Source: Marinobacterium sedimentorum (GTDB lineage Bacteria > Pseudomonadota > Gammaproteobacteria > Pseudomonadales > Balneatricaceae). From it: DNA of 64,000 nt. The stretch lies in the NCBI RefSeq assembly GCF_024267675.1, contig NZ_JALDYX010000025.1:1-64000 (forward strand), given 5' to 3'. Below the pieces are notes generated by a model that was given only the letters and a program-made list of their open reading frames with translations, was not told the DNA's origin and did no database searches. Positions 1-8,212 of this stretch are shown in pieces (position 1 is the stretch's first letter; each line of letters begins with the position of its first letter). The position numbers and the translations under genes are program-made.

Positions 1-615
1 TTTATACCCCTGACGATTTCCAACATAGAGCAGGTACGGACGATGGGACACAGATGGACTACAGTAAGTTTTATGATCCGTCGATTTTTTTTCAACACCC
101 AAGTATACGACCGAAACCTTATTCTCAGCTATTCCAAAGAGCCTGACAAGATCACTTTTTGTGCTCTGCGAAATACAAATAACATGATCAGCTCGATCAA
201 CTGAAAGTTTTTTATATCGACTCGTCTCGTCTTTAGAAGAAAATGACTCGGGAAATAGCTCATGAATCATGTCATAGACGGTTACTACAACTGGGCAAGA
301 TTTATTTTTCAATACAACAGAGTGATAATATGTTTCATGAATAATATCTGGATTCCAGTGACGCATATTTTTTTTGAAAAGCAGACCATTAAGCCACATA
401 AATAAGCGATTCATTTTTGGGGGATATTTCTCTACTTTTTTACCCCGAACAATATCTGCAGACAATTCATCTAGATAATTATTCTGATAAAAAGCACTAA
501 AAATATTTACATCCTGCTTCAATTCAACCAAAATCCTCCCCAGTATAGAATAATAACGAGATATACCACCGTAAGGCTGCATTGTAAAAATTTGGTGATC
601 GAATGCTATTTTCAT
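1..615 (-). CDS. Glycosyltransferase family 4, N-terminal part (cut by window edge)
   Basis: The frame is open from an ATG at 615 to the window edge, giving 205 codons. The N-terminus MKIAFDHQIF followed by PYGGISRYY (residues 14-22) is the glycine-rich acceptor-side loop of GT-B, family 4 glycosyltransferases. A further stretch reading VVVTVYDMIHELFPE and DHVICISQSTKSDL is also typical of GT4 enzymes acting on polysaccharide repeat units. The C-terminal half with the nucleotide-sugar donor site lies outside the window. The start lies 4 bases after the stop of the preceding methyltransferase gene, so the two are co-transcribed. The probable role is adding one sugar to an O-antigen or capsule repeat at the cytoplasmic membrane face; donor and acceptor cannot be read. 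Base composition is A+T-rich like its neighbours. Confidence 0.85.
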   Translation of the reverse strand, partial: MKIAFDHQIFTMQPYGGISRYYSILGRILVELKQDVNIFSAFYQNNYLDELSADIVRGKKVEKYPPKMNRLFMWLNGLLFKKNMRHWNPDIIHETYYHSVVLKNKSCPVVVTVYDMIHELFPESFSSKDETSRYKKLSVDRADHVICISQSTKSDLVRLFGIAENKVSVVYLGVEKKSTDHKTYCSPSVSHRPYLLYVGNRQGYK

Positions 616-619
616 AAAG

Positions 620-1393
620 TTAATGCGGGTCAGTATTGAGAAATACCTTATGATCGTCCCAAGTTTTGCTCTTCATCATTCGCTGTATTAGCCGATGTAA
701 ACCCAATCGGCTTAGTTTGGATATCGCCAACAATCCAGGCTGGATTCTTCTCTCAGTAAAAAGATGCAGACTCCCAACACTGGAATAAAAAACTCCATAT
801 TTCTCAGCTAAATAGTGCAATGACGATTTGGTATAGAAGGATACATGTTGACCATGTTCTATCCCGTAATACCACCATTCTTCTGGCCTTGGCACTGGGT
901 CTGGCAGCAACTCTGTAGTAAATATAATATTTTTTGAAATATTTAATATTTTTTCAATTTCGAAGACAGGATTCACAAAATGTTCAAAACTTTCAAAACT
1001 GGTAACAACGTCTACTTTACCATCACCGTTCCATTCAAAACCTTTGGCAAATATATTATTTGTATACTTATCATCCCAAAAAAAGTCAAAGCCTATATCG
1101 CGCATCAAACGAACAAAAATTCCATACCCACCTGCATAATCAAGATACTTTCCACTTTTATTGAATAATAAAAAAATGAGTATCGTTAATTTCTTAGAGT
1201 AGAGGATGTTCCGCTCAATATATCCTGTATCAGAATCATTAATAGCGCTAGCATAAGCTTCCACTAACCAAAACGGCTCTTCGGTTTGAACAAAACCACA
1301 GCTATGACAACGAAAATAACTTATTTCAAATCTTGAAATTATTTTACTCGAAAATAGAAATAGACTATTACTTCCACAGATATGGCAATTCAT
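620..1393 (-). CDS. Class I SAM methyltransferase with N-terminal Cys4 zinc-ribbon
   Basis: A 257-residue protein. Four cysteines in two CxxC pairs (C3/C6 and C29/C32) form a probable zinc ribbon. A Rossmann-type methyltransferase core follows, with motif I LDYAGGYGIF near residue 85 and FESFEHFVNP near 130. This layout matches the Methyltransf_23 proteins common in O-antigen and capsule clusters, several of which methylate or otherwise modify sugars. The start overlaps the end of the upstream glycosyltransferase gene by 4 bases (ATGA), which suggests translational coupling. The family assignment is sound. The substrate is unknown, and a sugar C- or O-methyl transfer is inferred from context only. 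Confidence 0.8.
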   Translation of the reverse strand: MNCHICGSNSLFLFSSKIISRFEISYFRCHSCGFVQTEEPFWLVEAYASAINDSDTGYIERNILYSKKLTILIFLLFNKSGKYLDYAGGYGIFVRLMRDIGFDFFWDDKYTNNIFAKGFEWNGDGKVDVVTSFESFEHFVNPVFEIEKILNISKNIIFTTELLPDPVPRPEEWWYYGIEHGQHVSFYTKSSLHYLAEKYGVFYSSVGSLHLFTERRIQPGLLAISKLSRLGLHRLIQRMMKSKTWDDHKVFLNTDPH

Positions 1394-2313
1394 TTTAAAC
1401 CTTTAATTACTCTTTTAAATCCTTTACTAGCACGAGATAAAAAACAACGAATAGATTTAGAGTTTAACTCATCAAGAAGCTGTAATACTTTGGCCAGTGC
1501 GTTTTCGTTTTCAAAAAGACAGCTTTCAAAATCGGAGCAAATCACATCAGAAAGCCTAGAATTTAATTCGTTGTTATTTCCGCAGTTTTCACCAGAGCCA
1601 TCAAGACCGATATTTTCAACATATGTTTTTACAGGATTAAGACATAGCCCTCCATTTTGAAAGATGCTTGAATACCAAAAAACAGCCCACGTATTCAAAC
1701 TTCCATTACTATTAGCCTGAACTTGAGACCAAAAATCTTGTTTCCCATATAAGTTAAACTCATACACTTTGTCCTTATCCCAAGACGCTATCAGCTGTTC
1801 CGGATTCTTTATAAATCCCCGCCAACGATCACGCCAAGTCGCCCATCCCCAACAATTCATTACGTGCCACAAAAATGTGGAATCTAGCCCTTCCGAGTCT
1901 ATAGGGTAATTCCAACCACTTATATGCCAAACTTTATCTTCATTATTATAAAAACTTAGAGCATCATTCATAAAATTTAGAAAATAAGGGCTGGTAACCA
2001 AATCATCCTCAAGCACAATTATGCGCCCATACATGTTCACTATCTCAGTTACACCATCAATAATATTTTCTGCCAGACCCCAGTTTTTGTCACGTTCAAT
2101 AATCGTAACAGTTTTAAATCCAGAAACAGTTTTTATGTAGTCTCGCACTTGCTTAACTTGCGGTTTCGTCTCTTCATTTTTTGGTGCATCGGAGTAAATA
2201 AATAATTCACTTTGGCTTGCCAACTGATTACGCTGCAATGCTTCAACAGTCTGCTGTGTATGCCAGGGGCGGTTATAAACAAACAAAACAATCGGTGCTT
2301 TATCTTCCTTCAT
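1390..2313 (-). CDS. GT-A type glycosyltransferase
   Basis: A 307-residue protein opening with APIVLFVYNRPWHT, the nucleotide-binding beta strand of GT-A (family 2-like) glycosyltransferases. NWGL at 77-80 is followed by LEDD at 101-104. LEDD is the acidic metal- and donor-binding motif in the place of the usual DXD, as in GNT-I-like and WfgS-like enzymes. No membrane segment is apparent, so it should act on lipid-linked intermediates at the inner face of the cytoplasmic membrane. It overlaps the next methyltransferase gene by 4 bases and lies 46 bases after the fucosyltransferase gene. Sugar specificity is not visible in the sequence. Confidence 0.82.
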   Translation of the reverse strand: MKEDKAPIVLFVYNRPWHTQQTVEALQRNQLASQSELFIYSDAPKNEETKPQVKQVRDYIKTVSGFKTVTIIERDKNWGLAENIIDGVTEIVNMYGRIIVLEDDLVTSPYFLNFMNDALSFYNNEDKVWHISGWNYPIDSEGLDSTFLWHVMNCWGWATWRDRWRGFIKNPEQLIASWDKDKVYEFNLYGKQDFWSQVQANSNGSLNTWAVFWYSSIFQNGGLCLNPVKTYVENIGLDGSGENCGNNNELNSRLSDVICSDFESCLFENENALAKVLQLLDELNSKSIRCFLSRASKGFKRVIKGLK

Positions 2314-2359
2314 ACTATACGAAAGGACTCATCATATTCGAGAATAAGATATTCATACA

Positions 2360-3214
2360 CTAACGATCGACATCTATCACTTCACACCAAGACGGGTGTA
2401 TATCCACATGTGAATCTACTTTTTCTTTCCACCCATACCAGTACTTTGGAAAAATCACCTTTCTACGCTCCTGCATCATATAGGCTCCCCACCAGGAGAA
2501 GCTGCTATTAGAAACCACCCCGTAATTGCATAGTGTCATCAAAGCGAAATCAACTTCCATCCGGTTCGTTGAAATATACTTATTTTCTATATTCTCAAAG
2601 CAACATTCAACATACCCTGGATCATCTGACAAAAAAATATAGTAAGGATTCTCAACTTCTGCACTTATAATATCAATAGCCCCAAGAAAATAACTCCGTG
2701 GCAGATCGATTCCCCTATTGCCACAATAGACCTCGGTCAAATAATCTCCTCGCCGAACGTGAACAAAAACCTTTGTGAACTCTGGCGGGATATTTCTTAA
2801 AACATGGACAGCCTCATCCTGAAATTTGGATTTCAATGTAAAATCAATTTTATTCTTTAAAAAAAAATTCTCAGACTGAAAAAAACCAGTTTCTACTAGA
2901 GTAATAGGTAGTAGTCCTTTTTTTTCAGAATAACTGCTTAGCGCGGAAATATCAGTTCTATTCTGTTTGATACTCCGAATAAGTCTTAGTGAGCATGCTA
3001 ACCTTAGAAAAGGTAGAAAAAATCTTCGAATAAGAAAAATAGAACGCCTTCCAAGAGGGACATGCTTGAACGCTTTACAGCCATAGTTAAAGGAAGAAAC
3101 AAACTGGTCCATATTCGCCGTATATATTATTTCATCCTCAGCTGCTATCGTTCTTAAAAACGCATATTGAAACAATTGATTACCAAGCCGCCCATCCGAT
3201 AAAAATAAAATCAA
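2360..3214 (-). CDS. Alpha-1,2-fucosyltransferase-like protein (GT11)
   Basis: A 284-residue GT11 family member. The N-terminal GRLGNQLFQYAF (8-19), the GDP-fucose-binding HVRRGDY (152-158, the HxRRxDY motif) and the C-terminal SNSSFSWWGAY (235-245) are the three family signatures. GT11 enzymes transfer L-fucose from GDP-fucose in alpha-1,2 linkage, often onto galactose. No GDP-fucose synthesis genes (gmd, fcl) lie in the window, so the donor must come from genes beyond position 1 or elsewhere, or this member uses another donor. It overlaps the upstream FkbM gene by 4 bases. The family is secure, and fucose as the actual sugar is likely but inferred. Confidence 0.85.
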   Translation of the reverse strand: MILFLSDGRLGNQLFQYAFLRTIAAEDEIIYTANMDQFVSSFNYGCKAFKHVPLGRRSIFLIRRFFLPFLRLACSLRLIRSIKQNRTDISALSSYSEKKGLLPITLVETGFFQSENFFLKNKIDFTLKSKFQDEAVHVLRNIPPEFTKVFVHVRRGDYLTEVYCGNRGIDLPRSYFLGAIDIISAEVENPYYIFLSDDPGYVECCFENIENKYISTNRMEVDFALMTLCNYGVVSNSSFSWWGAYMMQERRKVIFPKYWYGWKEKVDSHVDIHPSWCEVIDVDR

Positions 3215-4005
3215 CCGTCTATTACCTCCGAAGATATAGCCGCATAATTTGCATAGCTAAAATTTTCCATGTATGGCTGGTATTTCCTTATTTCCAGACC
3301 TTTTGGCATAACTTTAGAGATACAGAATCCTTTATCCTCCAGCAAATCATATAACTGTAACAAACTTGTATGTGAATCAAGATTTGCACCACCATACTCA
3401 AACTGAATAAAATCTATAAACTTACTGTCTAGATATTTCCCAAGACCGACGAGCGCTTTCAACTCATGCCCTTCGACATCTAATTTTATAAAATTGATAT
3501 GACCTATATTATTTTCTTCTATATAACTATCGAGCCGTCTAAGCTGCACCTTCTCACTTAAGGCAAGATCTAAATCATAATATTTCAGATTCCTATTATG
3601 CAAAGAAGCTAGTGTACTTTCTTCCTTGTCATAATAAATAAGCGTCTCCTGTTCCTCATCTGAAACGCCGAAGCCATTCAATTTAGCAGCACCGTTACCA
3701 AAAATGCTTGAAAGCTTTATAAAGCATTTCCGCTGAGGCTCAAACAAATGAAGACTCACATTTGAGTCACACTTTTTGGCGACATCAGTAATTAATCTCG
3801 CATAATCACCTGCATTTGCACCAACATCAAAAACTACGATTTTATCAGTACATTTCTTATCTATAAAATATTTTAAAATATTATTAACAAATACTCTTTC
3901 TCCGTTTTCGTTTAGATTACTATTTCCATTGTTTTCAATAGAGTAAAAAATCTTTAAAGACAAACCTCTTAGCTTCTTTTTAAAAAAGGATACTTTAGTA
4001 AACAT
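3211..4005 (-). CDS. FkbM family methyltransferase
   Basis: A 264-residue protein with the FkbM-type SAM-binding motif VFDVGANAGDYA (58-69) and the family hallmark KLDVEGHE (174-181), which follows the acidic strand near the active site. FkbM enzymes are O-methyltransferases, and in polysaccharide clusters they are thought to cap or decorate sugars. It overlaps the fucosyltransferase gene by 4 bases and the upstream DUF268 gene by 11 bases, so the block is tightly packed. It is the first of three SAM-dependent or SAM-like proteins encoded side by side (3211-5418). Substrate unknown. Confidence 0.85.
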   Translation of the reverse strand: MFTKVSFFKKKLRGLSLKIFYSIENNGNSNLNENGERVFVNNILKYFIDKKCTDKIVVFDVGANAGDYARLITDVAKKCDSNVSLHLFEPQRKCFIKLSSIFGNGAAKLNGFGVSDEEQETLIYYDKEESTLASLHNRNLKYYDLDLALSEKVQLRRLDSYIEENNIGHINFIKLDVEGHELKALVGLGKYLDSKFIDFIQFEYGGANLDSHTSLLQLYDLLEDKGFCISKVMPKGLEIRKYQPYMENFSYANYAAISSEVIDG

Positions 4006-4771
4006 TACTCACCTTTTTAAACATATATAAACCAGTCCCGAACCCCTTACTAGGGTCGTAGCTATCGAATAGACTAGTTCCATAATGATATTTTTCTTCA
4101 AGCAAATCAAAGCCATTAAACAGTTCTAAAATATAATTTCTCGTAAATGCTCTGTGAGCGTTGAAATAAATCTTATTTACATTATCAACAGGAACACTTA
4201 TCAAGAGCACCCCGCCCACACACAATACTCTCTTTAGCTCTTTAATAGCATTTTCACTACCGAAGGGGTCTATGTCATCTCCATATCGCCCAAGACCAAT
4301 ATGTTCCACAACGCATAAAGATGACAAACTTTTTATTGAACCACTTTCAAATGGAAGATCCAGGATAGACCCTTCTTCAAAAAATAAATTTTCCAACTCC
4401 AGCCCGATAGGCCTTATATCTATCATGGTAACAGGTGTAAATTGGGATATAATACCGATCGTTTTCGCTGAACTACCTATATCATAATGGTGCTCTGGTT
4501 TCAGATCGAATATATGCTTTGCAGCCCATGTATCCTGAAAAAAATAAGTTGGCTCAATTGGCGTATAGGATAGATTGTCTGACAAACATGGATAAAACTC
4601 CACTTCCTTGAAATTAGTATTACAACCCATATTACGAAACTTATTAAACTGCCCAAAGAACCACACATATCGCCTAATAAAACCTATTGGCTTAAATTTA
4701 AAAAACGAACCAGCACCAACCAAAAATAGATAAGCAGCTCGAATTAATTTTTTAGTTTTATAAATTTGCAT
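3995..4771 (-). CDS. DUF268 domain protein (methyltransferase-like)
   Basis: A 258-residue protein with a short basic and hydrophobic N-terminus (residues 1-35). A region with HHYDIGSSAKTIGII near residues 94-108 and CVVEHIGLGRYGDDIDP near 152-168 is the characteristic sequence of DUF268 proteins found in polysaccharide loci. The DIGS stretch resembles a class I methyltransferase glycine motif, so a SAM-dependent role is plausible but not proven. It overlaps the downstream FkbM gene by 11 bases and the upstream 224-residue gene by 28 bases, an unusually deep overlap that supports translational coupling. The region is strongly A+T-rich. Confidence 0.75.
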   Translation of the reverse strand: MQIYKTKKLIRAAYLFLVGAGSFFKFKPIGFIRRYVWFFGQFNKFRNMGCNTNFKEVEFYPCLSDNLSYTPIEPTYFFQDTWAAKHIFDLKPEHHYDIGSSAKTIGIISQFTPVTMIDIRPIGLELENLFFEEGSILDLPFESGSIKSLSSLCVVEHIGLGRYGDDIDPFGSENAIKELKRVLCVGGVLLISVPVDNVNKIYFNAHRAFTRNYILELFNGFDLLEEKYHYGTSLFDSYDPSKGFGTGLYMFKKVSNVY

Positions 4772-5418
4772 ATACGATTTATATAACCTATTTTACCAAA
4801 CATAGACTTCGATAGAAAAAATCGTTTCTTTCTTGCTTTATCTGTGATTTTTTTTTGCAAAAAGGCCTTAAATTCCGCACTGATTTTATCCGGGAATAAA
4901 TAGATAACATCTTCATACACTATTAAATCCCAGCCTTCTGGCATAGATTTAACTATATCGACCAAAGTTTTCCATTCCATAAAATCATGGGGGCAAGGAG
5001 GAGGCGCCAAAAAAAGCCTGGCATCATCAATCATCACTATATAATTTTTGTTGTATGTGAATATAATTTCAAGCTCATCTATAAGTGGACATTCGTCGTA
5101 TTTACCATAAGTGAGCCCGCCACTCCAATGCGCATCCAACCAAAATAAAATATTATCATTTTGTTCCAAAATAGAGTGGAGATGTTCTCGAGTGTCACCC
5201 TTTAACATTATGACATTAGAAAAACTGCTTAAGTTCTTCTCCGCCTTTTTAAACATCTCTTCAGATTTTTCAATCGTATAGACCGTTTTAAAGCTACTGC
5301 TCATTATTTTAGCAGTACCACCTAAATACGTTCCACCTTCCACGAAAACATTTAGATTAAGAGTTTTTTCTAAGTAACAAACTTCCTTTTCAGGCACACC
5401 AAAATTGATCAATCCCAT
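4744..5418 (-). CDS. Rossmann-fold, methyltransferase-like protein of the polysaccharide cluster
   Basis: A 224-residue protein. VFVEGGTYLGGTAKIM (about 24-39) resembles a SAM-binding glycine loop. Downstream motifs WLDAHWSGG (about 92-100) and MIDDARLF (about 130-137) are acidic and could bind a metal or substrate, as in TylF/CmcI-like O-methyltransferases. I recognise the general fold pattern but not a named family with certainty. The start codon overlaps the flippase stop by one base, and the 3' end overlaps the DUF268 gene by 28 bases. The position argues for a role in polysaccharide decoration. The reaction is unknown. Confidence 0.7.
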   Translation of the reverse strand: MGLINFGVPEKEVCYLEKTLNLNVFVEGGTYLGGTAKIMSSSFKTVYTIEKSEEMFKKAEKNLSSFSNVIMLKGDTREHLHSILEQNDNILFWLDAHWSGGLTYGKYDECPLIDELEIIFTYNKNYIVMIDDARLFLAPPPCPHDFMEWKTLVDIVKSMPEGWDLIVYEDVIYLFPDKISAEFKAFLQKKITDKARKKRFFLSKSMFGKIGYINRICKFIKLKN

Positions 5419-6740
5419 TACCCAGCCCTTAAGCTAATTTTATAGAAAGTACATACTCCCCTAAAAGAAACAAATACATTCTGCCTAGTTTTATAATAAA
5501 AAAAATCGACAATGAAAACTGAAATAGCAAAAGAAAAAATAGTAGCTAAAATTGCTCCCTTAGCACCATACGGATCTATCCACAAATAATTCAACGCAAT
5601 ATTTGAAATAGTACCTAAAACCATTGATAATAACGAATACTTCATAAGATTTTCTGTCAATATGTATACTCCTCGAGCTATTCCCATGTTGGCAAAAAAT
5701 AGTCGCGCAGCCATCAAGGCCAATAAAGCACCAGCCTCTTTATACTCGACACCAAAGAGCGTTGACACTATACTATCCGCAAAAATAAATATAGGGACTG
5801 CCGTAAGTAAAAATAATATAAAATTTAATCTGTAAAAGTTCAAAAGCCTTTCTTGATAAAGATCATTTGATATTTTTTTTGAGTTTTGAATAGAAGGATA
5901 TAGCGAGCTTTTAACAACTAACGGCAAGAATGTAAATATTTCTATAAGTCTTAGTGCTACGCTATAAACGCCTACCGCGCCGACCCCAATCATTTCTTTC
6001 AACATAACCTGATCAATTCTGGCTTGTATCATCAAAACTGACCCACTTAAGATAAGCGGCCAACTATTTCTCAAGAGCTCTACTGCAACCTTAATATCAA
6101 AATTAAACAAAAATAATTTCAGGTCTCTTTGAAATAGATAATAATATATATAACCTACTGCCAGCACAATGCTTTCAAAAACGACAACCCAAGCGAAAGC
6201 CAAAAGCGGAGCATCATTTAATATAAGAACGACTTTTAGAACAGAAGAAAAAAACAAACTGATTACATTCGAGTAAACAGCATAGCGACTTAACACCTTA
6301 CTTTGGAAATACAAGTCTATGACATTAAAGCTTTGAAATATTGTCGCTGACGCTATTATATAAACCAGAACATTAGTCAAATCGTCATTTGACGTGAACT
6401 TTATTGCGACACTCAACACCATTAAAACTAACATTGCACCGACTATCTTTAGCCAAAAACTGGTTCCTATGATCTCATCAGATCGAGAGCTACCTTTAAC
6501 CAGCTCTCTAACAACTATGCCATCCAGACCTAAAGTAGAAATAGCAACAAAAAGGCCAACAAAACTCTGTGAGTAACTAAAAAGTCCAAATTGTTCTGGC
6601 CCAAGATAACGAGCCACCCAAATCCCTACAAAAAGTCCTACAAACATTCGTAGGATTTTTTCTGCTAAAAGCCAACTTGTATTTTCTGCGTACTTTCTAA
6701 AACCTTGATGTTTAAGAAGCTCATCAAACTTATTGAACAT
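5418..6740 (-). CDS. wzx: Wzx-type polysaccharide flippase (MOP superfamily)
   Basis: A 440-residue, strongly hydrophobic protein with roughly a dozen predicted membrane spans. Its N-terminus, AENTSWLLAEKILRMFVGLFVGIW in pattern, is typical of polysaccharide flippases (Polysacc_synt/MATE-like, MOP superfamily). Such proteins move undecaprenyl-diphosphate-linked repeat units to the periplasmic face of the inner membrane in the Wzx/Wzy pathway. It lies 39 bases after rfbC and overlaps the following gene by one base. It is the first gene of the A+T-rich segment: a hand count of 5461-5520 gives 14 G/C of 60. No Wzy polymerase or Wzz regulator is visible in the window, so these should lie beyond position 1 or elsewhere. 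Confidence 0.88.
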   Translation of the reverse strand: MFNKFDELLKHQGFRKYAENTSWLLAEKILRMFVGLFVGIWVARYLGPEQFGLFSYSQSFVGLFVAISTLGLDGIVVRELVKGSSRSDEIIGTSFWLKIVGAMLVLMVLSVAIKFTSNDDLTNVLVYIIASATIFQSFNVIDLYFQSKVLSRYAVYSNVISLFFSSVLKVVLILNDAPLLAFAWVVVFESIVLAVGYIYYYLFQRDLKLFLFNFDIKVAVELLRNSWPLILSGSVLMIQARIDQVMLKEMIGVGAVGVYSVALRLIEIFTFLPLVVKSSLYPSIQNSKKISNDLYQERLLNFYRLNFILFLLTAVPIFIFADSIVSTLFGVEYKEAGALLALMAARLFFANMGIARGVYILTENLMKYSLLSMVLGTISNIALNYLWIDPYGAKGAILATIFSFAISVFIVDFFYYKTRQNVFVSFRGVCTFYKISLRAG

Positions 6741-6779
6741 TTTTATATATTTCGTCAGGGCATCGGCTCGGCGTTGAAT

Positions 6780-7322
6780 TCAATTATTTTCAGCTGCAAA
6801 AATAAAGCTTCCATTAGCATCTTTACTTGAGAGGAAAACCTTGTCGTTTATTAACGGCCACTCAATCCCAATCTCCGGATCATCCCACCGGATACAGCGT
6901 TCATGTTCCGGTGCATAGTAATCCGTGCACTTGTACTGCAGCTCCGCCTCTTCCGAGGTTACATAAAAGCCGTGGGCAAAGCCTGGCGGTACCCATAGCA
7001 TCTGCTTGTTGGCTTCACTGAGAGTGACGCCGACCCATTTTCCGAAGGTCGGCGAATCGCGGCGAATATCCACTGCGACATCGAACACCTCGCCCCGGGT
7101 GACCCTTACCAGTTTTCCCTGTGGCCGTTCAAGCTGGTAATGCAGCCCTCGCAGCACGCCCTTGCTGGAGCGGCTGTGGTTTTCCTGCACGAAGCTGTAG
7201 GCGCCGCAGTAGGCTTCAAATTCGTTCTGGCGGAAAGTTTCCATGAAGAAGCCACGTTCGTCTTCAAACACCTTGGGGGTTATCAGAACGACATCGGGAA
7301 TTTCAAGGCGGGTAAATTCCAT
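6780..7322 (-). CDS. rfbC: dTDP-4-dehydrorhamnose 3,5-epimerase
   Basis: A 180-residue RmlC-type cupin, the normal length for the family. GVLRGLHYQL contains the catalytic base His61, and Lys70 in the following RPQGK stretch lies where the conserved active-site lysine is expected. It converts dTDP-4-keto-6-deoxy-glucose to dTDP-4-keto-L-rhamnose, the third step of dTDP-L-rhamnose synthesis in the cytoplasm. The ATG overlaps the rfbA stop codon by one base, so translation is probably coupled. Its G+C-rich composition fits the rfb block and contrasts with the A+T-rich genes that follow. Confidence 0.97.
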   Translation of the reverse strand: MEFTRLEIPDVVLITPKVFEDERGFFMETFRQNEFEAYCGAYSFVQENHSRSSKGVLRGLHYQLERPQGKLVRVTRGEVFDVAVDIRRDSPTFGKWVGVTLSEANKQMLWVPPGFAHGFYVTSEEAELQYKCTDYYAPEHERCIRWDDPEIGIEWPLINDKVFLSSKDANGSFIFAAENN

Positions 7323-8212
7323 CAGTGCATTCCTCCGCTTTCCCGGAGAACTTTTAACAGATACTGGCCATAGCCGTTCTTTTGCAGGCGCTCGGCCTGT
7401 TGCTGCACCTGTGCCGCCGTGAGCCAGCCCTTGTAGAAGGCGATCTCTTCGAGACAGGCGACTTTCAGCCCCTGGCGCTGTTCGATGGTGGCGACAAACT
7501 GGCCGGCATCGAGCAGGGAGTCATGGGTGCCGGTGTCGAGCCAGGCAAAGCCACGGCCGAGCATTTCGACATTCAGGCTCTGATCCTGCAGATAGAAGCT
7601 GTTGATATCGGTGATTTCCAGCTCGCCGCGGGGCGAGGGGCTTATCGACTTGGCGATATCGATCACGCGGTTGTCGTAGAAATAGAGCCCGGTCACGGCG
7701 TAACTGGATTTGGGGACTTTAGGCTTTTCCTCGATGCTGATGGCGCGCCCGGCGCTATCGAACTCCACCACACCGAAACGCTCAGGGTCCGACACATGGT
7801 AGCCGAACACGGTGGCGCCCTCGGTTCGGCTGTCGGCGGCGCGCAGCTTGTCGGTAAAGTGCTGGCCGTAAAAGATATTGTCGCCGAGTATCAGGCAACA
7901 ATTATCATTGCCGATAAAGTCTTCGCCAATGATGAAGGCCTGCGCCAGACCATCCGGCGAGGGCTGCTCGGCATACTCCAGCGCTATGCCAAAGCGGCTG
8001 CCATCCCCCAGCAGGTGCCGGAAATTGGGCAGGTCTTCGGGGGTGGAGATGATCAGTACTTCGCGAATACCCGCCAGCATCAGTACCGACAGCGGATAGT
8101 AGATCATCGGCTTGTCGTAGATCGGCAGCAACTGCTTGGATACACCCAGGGTGATGGGGTGCAGACGGGTGCCGGCGCCGCCGGCCAGGATAATGCCTTT
8201 GCGTTGCGTCAT
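7322..8212 (-). CDS. rfbA: Glucose-1-phosphate thymidylyltransferase
   Basis: A 296-residue RmlA-type nucleotidyltransferase. The N-terminal signature GIILAGGAGTRLHPIT (6-21) binds dTTP, and the length is standard. It joins glucose-1-phosphate and dTTP to dTDP-glucose, the committed step of dTDP-L-rhamnose synthesis, and is normally inhibited allosterically by the end product. The start overlaps the end of rfbD by 4 bases and the end overlaps rfbC by one base. The gene order of the block is rfbB-rfbD-rfbA-rfbC. Confidence 0.97.
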   Translation of the reverse strand: MTQRKGIILAGGAGTRLHPITLGVSKQLLPIYDKPMIYYPLSVLMLAGIREVLIISTPEDLPNFRHLLGDGSRFGIALEYAEQPSPDGLAQAFIIGEDFIGNDNCCLILGDNIFYGQHFTDKLRAADSRTEGATVFGYHVSDPERFGVVEFDSAGRAISIEEKPKVPKSSYAVTGLYFYDNRVIDIAKSISPSPRGELEITDINSFYLQDQSLNVEMLGRGFAWLDTGTHDSLLDAGQFVATIEQRQGLKVACLEEIAFYKGWLTAAQVQQQAERLQKNGYGQYLLKVLRESGGMH

